64,000 bases of DNA from Stercorarius parasiticus (Eukaryota > Chordata > Aves > Charadriiformes > Stercorariidae). The stretch's first letter is position 1. Each line of letters begins with the position of its first letter. Positions 38,901 through 53,900 of the stretch are shown one piece after another. Below the pieces are notes generated by a model, which did no database searches, was not told where the DNA came from, and was given only the letters and a program-made list of their open reading frames with translations. The DNA lies in NCBI GenBank assembly GCA_013396915.1, contig VWZL01001304.1, forward strand, positions 749,393 to 813,392. Direction: 5' to 3'. Made by a program: the position numbers and the translations under genes.

Positions 38901-41900
38901 ACTGCCTTGTCTGCACACACTTCAAACTAACACATGTGTTTTATTACTTCATTAAGAAAAGTGTGTGCCCTTCTGTTAGGCAAACCAACAAAAGTCACAG
39001 CTAGATATGCCACTGGTTCTGCAGTTTCATGATTGGCTAAGATTTAACCCAGCACACAGTATAATAGTAGGTTTACTGTTATCTGAAGCTGAAAATGTAG
39101 ATTATCCATATATATCCATTTATATATATTTCTCTGTATATACATATATCTCTCTATTTGTGTGGATAAATTTATAAAACACTGATCTGTCTTCACACTG
39201 CCTGTTCGTGACACTTAAAAACTTTTGTGTAAACATACTCAAGCTATTAGTATTTAGATTGTTTAATCATAACCCCTGAAGGTACTTCGTTAGTTTAAAA
39301 TTTAAAAAATGGAAAAATACTCCATTTAAAACAATTTCTGGGAATGTAAATGGCATGATTGATTGTACCAATCTCAAAACTAGCAATTAGTGAGTGTTGT
39401 AATAGAGCTAGATAATAATAAAAAATTTAATTTACTCCTAGTGGGATATCAATTTCTGAAGTGTCTTGGTGAAAATATATGGGGCCATTCATTGCAAAAG
39501 AAGTGTTTTTAAGCAATAACTGTTAAAACACAGGGCATTTCATGAAAATTAATTACTTACTGGAGGTTGGTGACATTTCCGGAATTTGCTTTGGTCTGTG
39601 AATGCAACCCAGTATTTAATTCCCGACAAATGCCCAGTATCAAAATGACTGTTACTACAGCACCCTTTAAAGCAAGCATAGAAAACAAAAATAGAATTTA
39701 AAACGGGAAACAGATACAGGTTTCATTAAACACCAGACTAATAGGTAATGGAAAGCTTGCACCTGAACCAAACAGGATTTTTGAGATAATTCAGTTATTA
39801 CATTATGCACTCATTTTTTGATTCTTTGTACATAGAGATTTTAAACAGAAAGTTTTTTAAAAATCTGTTTGGTGTGCTAAGCCATTTTTACAACAGTTGA
39901 AAATAACGATCTAAGCAATTTAGCATTCCTAAAAACTCCATCGATTTTATAAAAACTGGCCAATCAGTGCTATTACAGTCAGATTACCAGTAATGTTCTC
40001 ATTGTATTTCAATTATTTTAAGTGTGGTATACAGCAACTTTCCTATTAAAAATGAGTTATTGTTCAAGGAAGTTCAATACACAAATATGCTGCCATATCT
40101 GTTTTGTAAAATTTGTATTCAGAACTAGAGGAAACTAAGTAACATGACTGTACTTAAAAAGCTTGCTAGAAAAATATACTCACAGATTAATATCTTGGGA
40201 CATTATTGGCAAATCCAATACAGGTATATCGGATTTGTAATGCACTCGTTAGGAGCATGGTAATTGCAGGAAAATTACTTCAGAACCTGAAACCATTCTT
40301 GATTTGTAGGATTGTGGGCTGTATCCAATTTATTCAGGTGTTCCTCTTGTCTGCTGACATGGCTTTTAGGTATTGTATGCAGCTGTTCTGAAAGGCTGAT
40401 TCTGTTTGGCCTTTAAAAATTAAATACAGGTAACCGTGTACCAAATCCATTTGCAGAAAACAGTTCTTTGCAGGATGTTTTGAACAGGATTCCAACTAAA
40501 ATATTGGCAAAAAGGTCCTCACAATAGAGTGGTCAAATGCTCAAACAGGTGCCCAGAGAGGATCTGGAGATACTTAAAACTCAATTCAACAGGACCTTGA
40601 GCAACCTGACCTGACTTTGAAGTTGGCCCATCTTCAAGCAGGGGGTTAGACCAGATGGCTTCCAGATTTCCTTGCCAACCAAAACCAGTCCATGATTCAC
40701 ACATGGCATCTGGGTCTCCAAAAACTTTTGACATAAATGGTAGGTCCTAGTTTTCTTTTAAATACATTGCGCTGGTTTTCATTGTGCTAATCTCCTGGTG
40801 TGGCCATGAAGGTGGCATTACCAGTTCCTAAAGTTATCTCCATGCTGGAAATTCTCTGCTAGCACAGAATTTTCTGCATGGGGAAGTTAAATTCATTTTC
40901 TCATGCAGTAGCAAATCTTGGTGACATAGTGTTCTTTGAATACATTAGCTTTCTATTTGTACTACTTGAAGAAGTGACCCCTCAACCAGGATATGAAATG
41001 TATGAGTGTGTTGGGTTACTGACGTTTTTGCAAGGTGCCCTTTTCTGGTCCTGTTCATTTGGTGCATCTGAGAGTTGGGATACTGGACTCTTCCAGTGTT
41101 TCTGCATCATACTTAAATAAAAGCAGCTCAGCAAGCTGCTTTACAAATGTTAATTATTTTGTCTTCAAACTCTTGAGTTTTTCTTCCTCATATGGGAAAG
41201 CTTGACGTCAGAAGGATCGAATGGGTTTGTTGTTATGGCTCTGATTAGAACTGAAAATTCTTGTTCTTCTCGCTTTATTAAATTGTTTTATCACTAATCC
41301 CAGATTGGTTTCAGGGTAAAATTGGTTTATATCTAGTCGTGTCTAACATTCTAGCATTTGTTTATTTCCACCAAAGTCCTGGAAACTAGGCATTTGTAAC
41401 TGTGGTGATAAGGTGGCACTTAGAAAAATATATGGAAAGAGATATGTATGGGAATCATAATATGAACGCTGCCCATGTGATGCTGTCAAAGAGACCATGA
41501 GGACAATGTGTTCCTAACAAATTAATCTTCATTAATATATAGGGTACGTTTCAAGTGAGTAGGAAGAAACTTACCAGCTTTATAGCCTTCCCCAGCTCTG
41601 CCTTCGTCTTGCTCTGTGACCATGTGTATCCTCTTCGGATCTGAAAAATTACATTAATGCTACATTTCTTCCTCAAACTAATTAAGTATCAACATAGTGT
41701 ATTAATCAGGTATGGGTTCTCGATTTCACTGTTTGGACCTACAAAGAAACTTCTGTTCCCTTTTCAAACTGTAATCAATGAGTATCAAAATCATGCGGCC
41801 CTGCACAGCTACGCCCTGGAAATGTGGAGGGATGAGGTGCTGATTCTGTAGGATCTATAACTGTATTTATACAATAAGGAGTCTGGGTGAGCTGGTAATC

Positions 41901-44900
41901 ACGGTCAATTTGCTGCAGGGGAGGCTGAGGCTGGCCATTCATGGTAGGGTCTATGCTCACCATTTAAAAAGTGAAGGGATAGTGTCTTCCAATAACCTGT
42001 AAGTACAAATGTGACGTAGTTCTCTTTCAGTAAAGGTGTCTGTGCTACTTTTGGTACTCGCACGAATTCACAGCACTTCTGTGAGATAGTTTCCTGGCAA
42101 GATGAAAACAACTGCAGAAAAAAAGACCTAGCATTTGAAAAAAAACCAAATTACATACAAAAGGGATGAGCAAGATATTTTCCTTTTGTATTTTTGATTT
42201 CTGTTTATAGTCAAGCATTGAGTTGGATGTTTACCTGGTTGGGTGCACAGGCTAGGTGAAAGTTGAGCAGTACGGTAATTAGTGAAGGGCACGGATGGAT
42301 GGCTCTTATCAAAGCAGGCTGCTGAAGTGCACCATGGTACTATGGTGCAAGAGTTCAGTGTTCCTAGTCTGGTCCGTGGCACCGCTGCCTTTGAGGTTCT
42401 AGCACTGCTCCCTCCTGTGACCACTGGTCACAGCAGCCTGGCTCCCGCCGCTGCCGGATCCAGCTGCTGGGGAATCCAGTGGGGAAAAAACCCTTTTGCC
42501 AAAACCTGATGACTCCAGGCTCTGCCAAATGCTTCAAAAACTTGGTCAGTCTCAATATATCTCTTGGCTGTAGTGCTTGGAGAGAAATACAGTGCTGATA
42601 TTTCCTTTTTGGAGGTTTTAAAAAAAAAAAAAAAAAGCTAGGTTTTCTCCAAGTTCAGATTATTTTTATTTTAAGTTTCAGTAAAATGTGAACTTTGAAA
42701 TGTTAAAACCAGAATAAAAACTGAAGAGAGTGAACCAAAAATCTGGACGTGTTTTTGAGATACCAAAGCAAAGCACTTTTTTATACTTCTCAAAAAAATT
42801 TTTCTTTTTGCCTTGATGAAATTCATGAAATTTTTAATAGTATTTTTCCATGACATGGGGAAAAAAATGTTTCCTGACTCTATTAGCTTAGTCAGTGCTG
42901 ACTTGCATAATAGCATCTTAACAACTGTAAAATAACCATCCTCTTTTTAGCTATAGATTTTGCATTTGTAATGCTTATTCCCGAGCTATAAATAAAAGAG
43001 GATGGAAGCACTGAAGAGCCATATTTTTGGCCAGCTCAAATCAGTGTAGCGCTGCAGTTTTTATGCCAACTGAGCACATGGTCAAACTTCTGCCTAGTCA
43101 TATTGACTTAATTTTTTAAGACTTCACCTATATAGTCAGTTTTCAGAATTTAATATGGACATAATTTTGGTGTATGGTCTTTAGTTTTTTAAAAGCAAGA
43201 AACTGCAAGATACCATCTTTAAAAAAGAAGTACTTTCAGTGGAGTGGAAGATCCAGTCAAAGTGAAAAATTACATTATATTGATGTAGAAATAAGTTATT
43301 TGCTGAAATAAATACTTAGTGATTGGTAATACTGATAAATACTGAAAGGCCTGGTACCTCTAACCTCCTTTAAATTTTGTTACTATTTGAAGCTGTTTAG
43401 AAGGAACATTTCTACTGCAAAAATTTGTGCTGTTTGTGCAGAAATAAAGTTACAGGATTAATTTAATGGTTTTGTACATACTAGGCCACTAGACCAGGCT
43501 GCTCAAAGCCCCATCCAACCTGGCCTTGAACACTTCCAGGGATGGAGCATCCACAGCTTCTCTGGGCAACCTGTTCCAGTGCCTCACCACCCTCACAGTA
43601 AAGAATTTCTTCCTGATATCTAATCTAAATCTACTTTCTTCCAGTTTAAATCTGTTACCACTTGTCCTATTGCTATGCTCCCTAATAAAGAGTCCCTCCC
43701 CATCTTTCCTGTAGGCCCCCTTTAGGTACTGAAAGGCTGCTATATGGTCTCCCCGGAGCCTTCTCTTCTCCAGGCTGAACAACCTCAACTCTCTCAGCCT
43801 GTCCTCACAGGAGAGGTGCTCCAGCCCTCCGATCATCTTTGTGGCCCTCCTCTGGACTCTGCTTCAACATGTTCTTCTTATGTTGGGGACTCCAGAGCTG
43901 GACGCAGTACTCCAGGTTGGGTCTCACCAGAGCAGAGCAGAGGGGTAGAATCCCCTCCCTCGACCTGCTGGCCACACTTCTTTTGGTGCAGCCCAGGATG
44001 CAGTTGGCTTTCTGGGCTGCAAGTGCACACTGCCAGCTCACGTTCAGCTTCTCATCAACCAACACCCCCGATTCCTTCTCCTCAGGGCTGCTCTCAGTCC
44101 ATTCTCCGCCCAGCATGCATTTGTGCTTGGGATTTCCCCGACCCACGTGCAGCAGCTTGCACTTGGCCTGGTTGAACTTCATGAGGTTTGCACAGGCCCA
44201 CCTCTCAAGCCTGTCCAGGTCCCTCTGGCTGGCATCCCTTCCCTCCAGCGTGTCGACCCCACCACACAGCTTGGTGTCATGGGCGAACTTGCTGAGGGTG
44301 CGCTCAGTCCCGCTGTTCATGTTGCCAACAAAGATGTTAAACAGCACCGGTCCCAGCACCGACCCTTGAGGAACACCACTTGTCATTGGAATGTAGTGTT
44401 CCTTAACAATTGTGCCTACTGCTATACTCTTCAAATGAGACAACTGGTTTGTGAAAGTGCAAATTGACTAAAATTAATGATTCTATCATCCTTTAACAAA
44501 TAGAGGTTTTTCCTGGCATTTCTCTGAAGGGAGGGACATGTGTCCATGTGCATGTGTGTGAGCTCTGGGGAAGAGCATTGCGCCTGATCTTGTCTTATGG
44601 CAAAGTTATAAAAATTAAGACTTTGACAGAGGTCAGAGATCTCATCAGCATCCTTGTAGAGAAATCTGCAGCCTGAGACCAGGCTTTTTGAGTCGTCAGA
44701 GAAGCTGTGTGAGCCTTTACTTTCAGAATGTAAGCCATGGGATCAGACCGTGTTAGCTTTAATTGTCTCTAGATTGAGGTCCTTAGCTTCCTCCATTTAA
44801 GCACCGAAAGTGGTTTTAAATATGATTTTCACAACAAATGTCAGTTTTCAAATTCCACATGCCGTTGCAGAACTGTTCCCTTTCCTTGTCATTATTCCAG

Positions 44901-47900
44901 TCATGTATAGTTACAATGGCTTATCTTAAAATAACACTGATGTAAAGCACCCAGTGCATTTCACAGTCATCATGTACGTAACTGGATTAGTGGAATGAAG
45001 GATGGAGACAAGGTCAAAAGCTAGATATTTCTTCTTTTTGAAATCAATGAGGTTTTTAAGTTTTACTTCATTAAAAATCTATTGCCTTCTTCAGAGTGTC
45101 TTGGGATAATCAAACTTTTATGTTGAGTTTGAACACTTTGAATGTAATTTTACTGTCTGTGTGCTAAAGTGAAGCACAGAGAGGTGCTCTTTCAGGTGCA
45201 GCAAATTCCTTCCTTTTGACGTGTGAGTGCTGTATGTAGACCTGACTCATATGCTAATCCATGAACCCATTACTTTAGGGAGGGCAGTGTCTGTGAATTC
45301 AGGGCATTTCCAGTCACTTTAAAGCCTCAAGATGGAGCATTCATCAGAAGATGGTGCCCATGCGTCATATACTTTATACTGTGTGAAACGGGTTGGAAAT
45401 TATGCCCTGCACTTGTAAGTGGCTTTTTTCTGCTCTTTGCAATCTTGCTGTTTTCCTCCAAATCCCAGTAACTGATGGAAAATATTTCCACATATGAGAA
45501 GGTCAGGACAGAATTTAGCCTTTACTTTCAAGGAAATAAAGTGTTGAAGGTTAACGTGTGCTGAAGGTGAAGGGCTTTTGTTGTTTGGTTTTTTTCTCAC
45601 TTGACACTTATTAACGCTCGTTCTCTTTTAGAAAGCAGGTGATGAAGTGGACGTAATACTGCTGGGCAACAAGTGTGATAAGGAGTCAGAACGTGTAGTT
45701 CCTAAACAGAAAGGAGAAAAGGTATCATTGGTACTTTCTTTGGCTTCTCCTTAGTATCTTTGTATGTGACTGTGAGCTGTTACACTGAAAATTATAAAAA
45801 GCTCCTGAATTCCAAAAATTCTATTAGGAATTGCTCCAGAAGAACAGTTGTGGAGTTCTGGAGTGTTGGTTTTTTTTTTTTAACATATGAGCAGAAGTAC
45901 ATTAAGTAACTCCTAGATGATTTCTTTAGAATACTGATTTTTATTTTAAAAGTAAAATGTACTTTAAAAGTTTTAGGCATTACGATAGAAATCTTTCTTT
46001 TGAATTCAAACTAAAAATATTTTAGAGTCTGCGTTTTCAGAGTACTGTTTTAATGTGGAATACTAAAATACCACGCACAATACATTCTGCATAATTTTTC
46101 TGGTACCACCCATCAATGATTTTTTTGCTACAGCCTGACTATGGAGAACTTATTCTGGCAGCCTGTGCACAGTGATCTGCAGTATCTATGAATAGCCCTA
46201 AATAATACTGGACAGATAGATTTAGGGGACATCCAGCTCCTCTAGATCTAGATGTGTTGTACAACTGAGACCACAGTATAGCTTATACTTGCTGACCATG
46301 TGTAGAGGAAGACCTGCTGCGAAGTTGGGGGTGCTGTTTTAGAGGCGGTGGCAAATTACTCTCTCTGAGAAGCAATGAGGCAATCCAGAAGCCGTGCTAT
46401 GGCAGAAGAAATTGTGATAATGATTTAAATGTTTCCGGAGAGCTTGTCCTGTAAAACAGTAAATTTTGCAACTGCAGATTGTATGCATCTGTTGTCTGGA
46501 ACTTGGAATGAGCCTTTCTATTATCCTTTTGGGCATGGTGAGTCAGGCAAGATGTCTTGTGTTTGAAGAAAAGAACACTGATAATTTCTTGCCAATTGTA
46601 TAATCCCAGATTAGGGAGCTTTAAAAAAATAGCATCACCTTTTTAACAGCATTATGAATAGAAACTTTTGAAAGTTCATTGTTTCTATGCAAGACACTTT
46701 CAGTGTTAATTACTGTATCTGTGTCCAAGGAATAAGGTTGCTGAAAAATACATGTATGCTCTCACTCAAAGAATGCACTGTTAGAAATGTAAAGAGTCAG
46801 TGGATGCATGTGCACAAGAGGGCAGTAGTAGGGTTTTGCATATGGTATTAACCGTGACATTTTCTGACTTCTGTGTACTTAACCATGCAATCAAAATTTC
46901 TCTTAATGTAGTATTTTTTTCAGAAACAAAACAGCACCTACTCAGCAATGAGTCTACTTTCTAGATTTCTGCTGTGTTTTGAGGCCAGGCAAATCTTCCA
47001 TTTTACTAGTTATTCTTTTAATGTGATTTTCAAATGCTAAAGAATCTGACTGAGACAGCTTGAGAAAGATTCGATAGATTTGATACTAACTCTGCCACAT
47101 AATAATTTGTACTTACGTATTTCATATTACCCTGTGTGTATGAGCTCTAAGTGTTGTTCTGTTCAGTCTTGCAGAGAAGACCCCTAGATTCCCTGGGAAT
47201 CTTACCATGTATGTTGGCATTTCTATAACAATCTGGCGTAAGTGAATGTCCATCGTGTGCCACTTTATAGACTAATTCAGTGCTGAGAAATATTTTGTTT
47301 TCTTTTTCAGTTTATAATTTTGATTGCTCAGAAATTGATATATTTAATTTTAACACTATGAAGTATTTTCTTGTATTAATAGCTTTTTATTCACTTTAAG
47401 AAAAGTTTGAACTCAACCTTCTTGGGCTCCTCCATTCTCCTTCCCTCTCCCCCCTCAACATTATCTTTTTCTCTGAAAAATAAATAAAGATGTTGAAGGT
47501 TATATGACTTGTTAGAATGTGGACAATTTTCTGTCGTATCTTTCTAACAGAAAGAGCAAGTAAAATAGTCTTCCTTTTTTGCTTTTGCTGTCTTCATGTG
47601 CCTGACTTCAAAGCTGATTTTACAGGTACAATACAAGTGAAAAAAAAAATTGTGCACAGTGCTAGGAATATTTCAGACACATCTCTCTGATTCAACACTA
47701 AGGAATCATAGCAGTGCTTTTCTAGGAAATAGTACATTTTGAGTTAAAAGAAATAAACTATTGGAATTAAATTTCACCTTGGAAGAGATTACTTATTTTG
47801 TTATTGTAAGTAAGATATGTTTGTTTCACTCAAACTCTCCAAACTGTTCTCAAGGATAATATAAAATAACATTTCCCAGTAGCATCATTCCCATAGGCTC

Positions 47901-50900
47901 GTTAATGTATTTAGGTATTTTATTTATGGATCTATTCAAGATGCTCCCAAAGGCAAAAAAAAAGTAATTCTTTGAATGTGCCTTTCCAGTTTCTTTATGA
48001 GAGGGAGTAGCCAAAGCTGTGTTCATAATTTCATCTGCTTTAACACTGGACTGTTGGGTTTTTTCCATCTAGCTACATTTTTAGAGTACGTGCTTGCTGC
48101 AATACTTACCAGTATGGAACGTGAATTGGAGTAATACATACATTTATCTTTGACCAATATTGTGCACATACAGAGAAAATGTATGTGTCCAGCTTTGTAT
48201 ATGTCCGTACAAAGTGTCCAGTACACAAATGTATGTGTCCAGAAAAGTGTCCAGCTTTGGCTCCTCCATTTCAAGAAGGATGTTGAGAAACTGCAGAGGA
48301 TCCAGCAGACAGCTACAAAGATGACTGGGGTCTAGTACCGGTAATCCATGAGGAGAACTGAGGGAGCTGGGTAAGGATGAGGCTAAGGAGCAGTTATTGG
48401 TCTACAGCAATTGAAGTGTAATTAGAGGAATGACAGAAATACTCTTCTCAGTAGGGGCAGACAATAAAGCAAGGGGCAGCAGACACAAGTCCTGGCTTTG
48501 GAGGTTCAGGCTGGAGATGAGGAGAAGCAATTGCACTATAAGGGTGATGGAGGGGGCGTCCCATAAAGATTATAGAATCTCCATCGTTGGCAGATTTCAA
48601 GACTCAGGTAGGCAAAGCCATGGCTGACCCCACATTGTATGGGCTGTAGTCCCATTTCAAGTGTGGTTATATTTCCAAATTATTTCTGTGATTCCATGAT
48701 TAAAATGGTTTGTGTTCATCAGAGTTTGTACATAGGTAGCCTCTAGGAATCTGTTACATGACACAAGAAAGAAAAAAGGAATATTTAATAGTAGATTCTG
48801 TGTACTTTATAAGCTGCAAATGAGTCTTCTCCACTTTATTAGCCCAGTATTTTTAATTGTCTGTATTTTTCTTTGTGAACCATTATGCATCATTACTTTG
48901 CATTGACACTTGCGGATAATCAAATGATTTTATCTTTCTGTAACAAGTTCCTGCAGTACCGAAAACAGTTCATAGCAGTCAGCTAGAGTTTTAGAATCCC
49001 TTATGAAGCAGTCTGTCTTAAGAAACAGTCCAGATCTCATCTTTATTTTCAAGATTACACTTTCTTATAGCATTTTGGAAAAGAAACCATTTTGCTTACT
49101 TTCTTTTCTACCTTTAACATAATCTTTATTATATTTTGACTAAAACTAATAGAAGTCCGGTTCTTGTACCTTCATGCCTGATTTTGGAATTTTTGTAAAG
49201 CATTGATTTGTTAGTGCTAGTTCTCATTGAAAGCAAACATAGCTTCCAAAATTAAACTTTGTATCCTAGTGGAGAGCCTTCCAAATAAATCATTAAGTGG
49301 TCAGTAATTATAGGTTTTTCTATACATTATAAGCAGTAGGGTTTTTTCTTTGCCTGGGATCGTCTTCTCCATGTGTGTACCGGGAAAGGATCCATTGCAG
49401 AGGGAGTAAATAGGCTCTCCTGCTATGTTTTTCTGTCAGATATTATTCCCACCTTGGCCTCCTCTCTTGGGAGGCAACAATGGAACTGTTTTTCTCCATG
49501 TATTTAACTGTATAAATTAGAAAAAGTTTAGGACCTTAAAAAGCTATGAATTTTGTTGTTGTTTTTTTTTCTCCTCATGCCAACATGTCTTAAAGCTATC
49601 TGTAAGGGAAGTACACTGGAAATAAGAGAACATGAGTAAATTAAATAAAATCAACAAATGTAAAGTCTATGCTGCCCTTTTCTTCTAAGTATTTTCTCTC
49701 TTCTCCTATCACCATAATATATTTTTGCAAACATATATGTTCTTTGCTTGCCTCTTATCTCTGTGCATCTCCCTCTCTGGTAAAAAAGGAGCATTTCTTT
49801 TTATATTTCATCATGCCTCTTTTTCTACAGTTTTTGTCACATTTTTATCTGTACTTTCCTCTAAATAATTGCCTAGGAGACAGTTCGTTTTCTAAATAAA
49901 TCAAAACATTGAGAACAGACCCACTGGAGTTTATTCTTCTTACTTATAAGTAAAGATACGTTAAAAAGCTGTTTTGAAAATGTAAAAATTTAAAAAGAAT
50001 GTTTCAAGAGTTACTTGAAATTTATAAACTGAGGATAAATATAGAGTACACTTTACTGAGCTGACATTTACTTAATCAGTGTTTAAATAGCATGTTAGAA
50101 GCTGTCAGAACACCTCCGTATCTCTCGCTACTAGTATTAGGAAGTGTTTTTCTCCTAAAGCTTGTTCATCCCATTGCCTACATTTGTTTTTCAGCTTGCT
50201 TGGGAACATGGAATACCCTTTTTTGAAACCAGTGCTAAAGATAACGTGAACATTGAGGATGCGTTCTCAATCTTGACTAAGGAAATACTGGAGAAGGTAG
50301 GCTGCTTTTATGAGTAGAAAGAAAATGAGAGCTTTTTCTTGACAGATTGGGTAAACAAGGCTGTAAATACAGAAGAGGTTTGGCAAAGCACAGCCAGTGC
50401 TGTTTTTGCATTATGGAGTTAATATTTTTAGGGGGATCCTGTAGCTGTAGACATACAGAGGAGGAACGTGGAGGGGAAGAATTGTGGGAGAAGAGAACAA
50501 CCGAAGAGGGGAGCAGGTAAAATACAGTTCAGAGAGAGGGTGAAAAGTCAGGAAAACGGCATTTGTGGCTTTCCTTACCATGCTTTTCTTCAAGGGAGAG
50601 GTTAACAGCTCTAGAGTAGCTCCAGTTCTGCGCCAGGAAGATTCCTTTTTCCTGTAGGTTTCTGCAGAATATGCACACTGTGAAGATGCTGCATGCTGAT
50701 GGAATGAGCGGACCTTTTATGCTCAGCAATCAAATGTTTTATCCAAAGTTCATAGCTGTTTATTTGGATGATCTACGCTAGTACTTTTGAAGTTATCAGG
50801 ACCTAAAGATTTGAGTTAATTAGTGGTAGAATCAATATTGTAGCTGTCAGAGTCAGCATCTCTAACTACGTAGAGTGTGTTCGTCCTTACTCCTCAGAGT

Positions 50901-53900
50901 TGCAATACTTTTGTAGGACTGAATTATTGTTAATTAGCTCTGAAAATGTTTTGCATCGCAATTTATTTTTAGATAGTAGAATATTATTTTAGACATTAAT
51001 GGATGTTCTTCATGCAATGTATTATCATTGCCATTCATCACCAATATTAGTTATACAAAACTAGCCTTCCATTCCGAAAACTCTTGAAGTCATAATAAAG
51101 ATAAATGAGCAAAATTACTGACAAAGTCACAAGTTGCAGTGTTTTGATTAAGTAGCCATAGGGGATGGTCAGAATAATAGCTCAGGCTTGGACTGCTTCT
51201 AAATCAAGGTCTTGTCGTATTATACAATAATACAAGTTGGTTATCTTGAGGGAGAAAAAAAAAAGAAAAGAAAAAAAAAAACTTTTGATTCCTTTAGCCT
51301 GAAAATGAAGCTTATCAACTCAACAGTCAAATATTGTTTAGAACGGGAAGATAATGGCTGGTCCTTGAAGAGCTGGCAAAAAGTCTCAAGTAAGATAACT
51401 CCAATTTTCTTGTAAATGAAAAAGTCATTGGCTACTGTAAATAGAGAATGTATTTGTTAGTATGAAGCATGAAAACTACAAAACAATAGCTATGATCATA
51501 ACTGCTACAATGACAAATATCTGTGACTGGAGCATTTCTGCACAGTGCATTTGGGTAAAAGCCAAGAGAATTGTTTGCAGCATGCAGAAATGATGTTTGG
51601 GTATTTCTTACTTTTTGATTGCCTACACTTACTTTACTTTAAGTGATACTTCAGTATTCCTGCTCATCTTCATGAAAATTCATGGGTTTTGTAGAGTGGA
51701 CGCGCAAGCAAATTCAGACCGTGTTGAAAATGCTACAATAGCATTGCAGGGCTGTAACTAGTACTGCTTGAGAATATAGTTATACATTCTACATCCATAT
51801 ATGTGGGTTTGGAAAATATGTCCATGAGAATTTGTCAAGTTTGTCTGTAGTAACATTTCACCTTATCTAGAAATGCTTGCAATCCCTGATGGGTGCCATT
51901 ACTTTGGTGTATAATTTGCCATTTTTAGTGAAATTCATTTGTTGATTTAAACAAGCACTCCTTTAGCCCAAGTGTTTTTGCCACTGGCCTGGTAAGAAAG
52001 AGTTCACAGTAAAAAAAAAAAAAATCTGTCATACGGTTTCACCATGGTTTTCAGGTTCGGCAAAATAATTTGCTTGTTCACAAAACTGTGAAATCTGAAT
52101 ATAGTACTTGAATTTTAACTTCCTCTGACTGATGAAATTTTGGAGAAGGGAAAATGCAGTAGGAAGTGTGACTAGGAGCTGTGAAAAATGACATGATAGA
52201 TGCCAGTCTGAGATCACTTTAGTCGTACATCCATTCTGTGGTGCTAAAATACGTACTTGCTGATTGTGAAAAGGAGATACAGCGTTGCACGAGTGTTTAG
52301 GCCCAAGACACCTATGTCTAAGGTAGCAGGATATAGGGCCTCGCTTACTTCTGCAATAGGAGCACCTCTGCCAGACTGATGAGACGCTTCAGTGGAAGCA
52401 CGTCATTGCTTTACCACTCCCATAGAGGAAACTCATTGTGAGAAACTCCCTAGATAAGTCTTATTACGGCCATGCATTTTGGAAGTATGTGGAGGTCATT
52501 CAGAAGTAAGATAGATAGGCAGGCGGTAGACCATTTTCCCATGCATTGCAGTATCTGAGGAAATCTAGGATTTTTTATATACACTCTTGTTCACAATCTA
52601 CTATGGGCATTTTCTTAACTACATCTACAGAAAACACTCCTGTAGATGGGGAAGATCAATGTCCAGAGTTACAGAGCTCATACAGAAGTAATGAGCTTCT
52701 TGATTCTCTTGAAGTATAGAACAAGTTGTGGTTCAGTGGAGACTGGAAAAAAAGCACATGAAAATGTCAGACAAAAAAAAAAGGCACGTTTATATTGTCA
52801 TTATTTTGTGCTGCATTTTCCTGTCTCTTCTTTTGTGGCTTTACTTGTGGGCTTAAGGGAGAGAGAAGACTGCTGTATCCCAGCAATTCAGATAACTAAA
52901 GCGCTGCTCGACCTTTCAGATATTTATCATCTCAGCCATTCTATGCTCGGTCTCAATCCTACAGCTATAATTTACATGAGTAGCCTCATTAAAACAATCA
53001 GATGTTATTTGACAGCTTACACTGGTAACAGCTAAGGAGTCGTGCTATATTTTTGAGAACTCACGATTTTCAAACAGATCAGTTAATAATAACTGATTTG
53101 ATTGTATTTGAAAGGCTGCAGTGGAAACGAAGGTTAATGACACAGCTTATTCCACAGGTTTGCTTAGACATGTTGACAAATAACAACAGTATTTTATTTA
53201 TTCACAGTTCTTATGAGTCTCAGATATGCCTAAACCTGTTCATTAATAGATGGCAGCTGTTCTTTAACAATGCTTCTGGTTGCCAGTGAACTATTTGTAC
53301 TTGTGAGTCAGTCCCCCAAAACCAACCAAAACCAAAAAAATACCACCCAGAATGCAGTTAGTATTTGCACTTTTGTGGTGTTTGGTTTCATGGCTGACAA
53401 GTAGTACTCTTCTCAACTAGCTTTTTAAAAACATATTACAAGCCTTTGTATTTCTGTCTTTGTGGGTGTGGTGGTTGGTATTTTTTAAACTAGGAGCAGA
53501 ATGAGGGAAACTGTATTCAATAAAGAAGAAAAAAGAAAATTCTCTTTCTGAAGACTGCTATAAAACTAACCAAAACTGTTCTGCCTACCTCCCAAGAGTG
53601 ATTGACCACTAAGATTGTTTTAAGATAATATTAAATAAACATGTATCTGCTGAGCAGAGAACAGTGAAAATCCATTTAAGAGCTTTCCCTGTGCTGTTGA
53701 GAGTAACATTTAATGTTTAGCAGCTGGATATCCTTTGAAATGAACATTCATAAATAGCAGGCGTCAATTCTGTCCTTTCTTGATCTCTTTACCTTCCTCT
53801 CCTCTGGCAACAAGATTTTTGAGATTACACTGTGTGTCCAGTTCCTTTGCTCCTAAAGTACCTTTGGAACTTGCTAGCTGATTTTAAACAAATTTGACAG

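Larger units (their letters stand above)
38435..40502. other. Rab intron 3, AT-rich part
   Basis: AT-rich intron with copy 2 of the local duplication (39043-39107) and a TATATA-rich stretch at about 39104-39170. No exon or transposon recognised. Confidence 0.6.

Noticed and set aside
43805..44443. A host gene encoding a 212-residue protein on the minus strand
   Set aside because: The sequence is CR1 reverse transcriptase with a mutated catalytic residue, so it is a transposon remnant.
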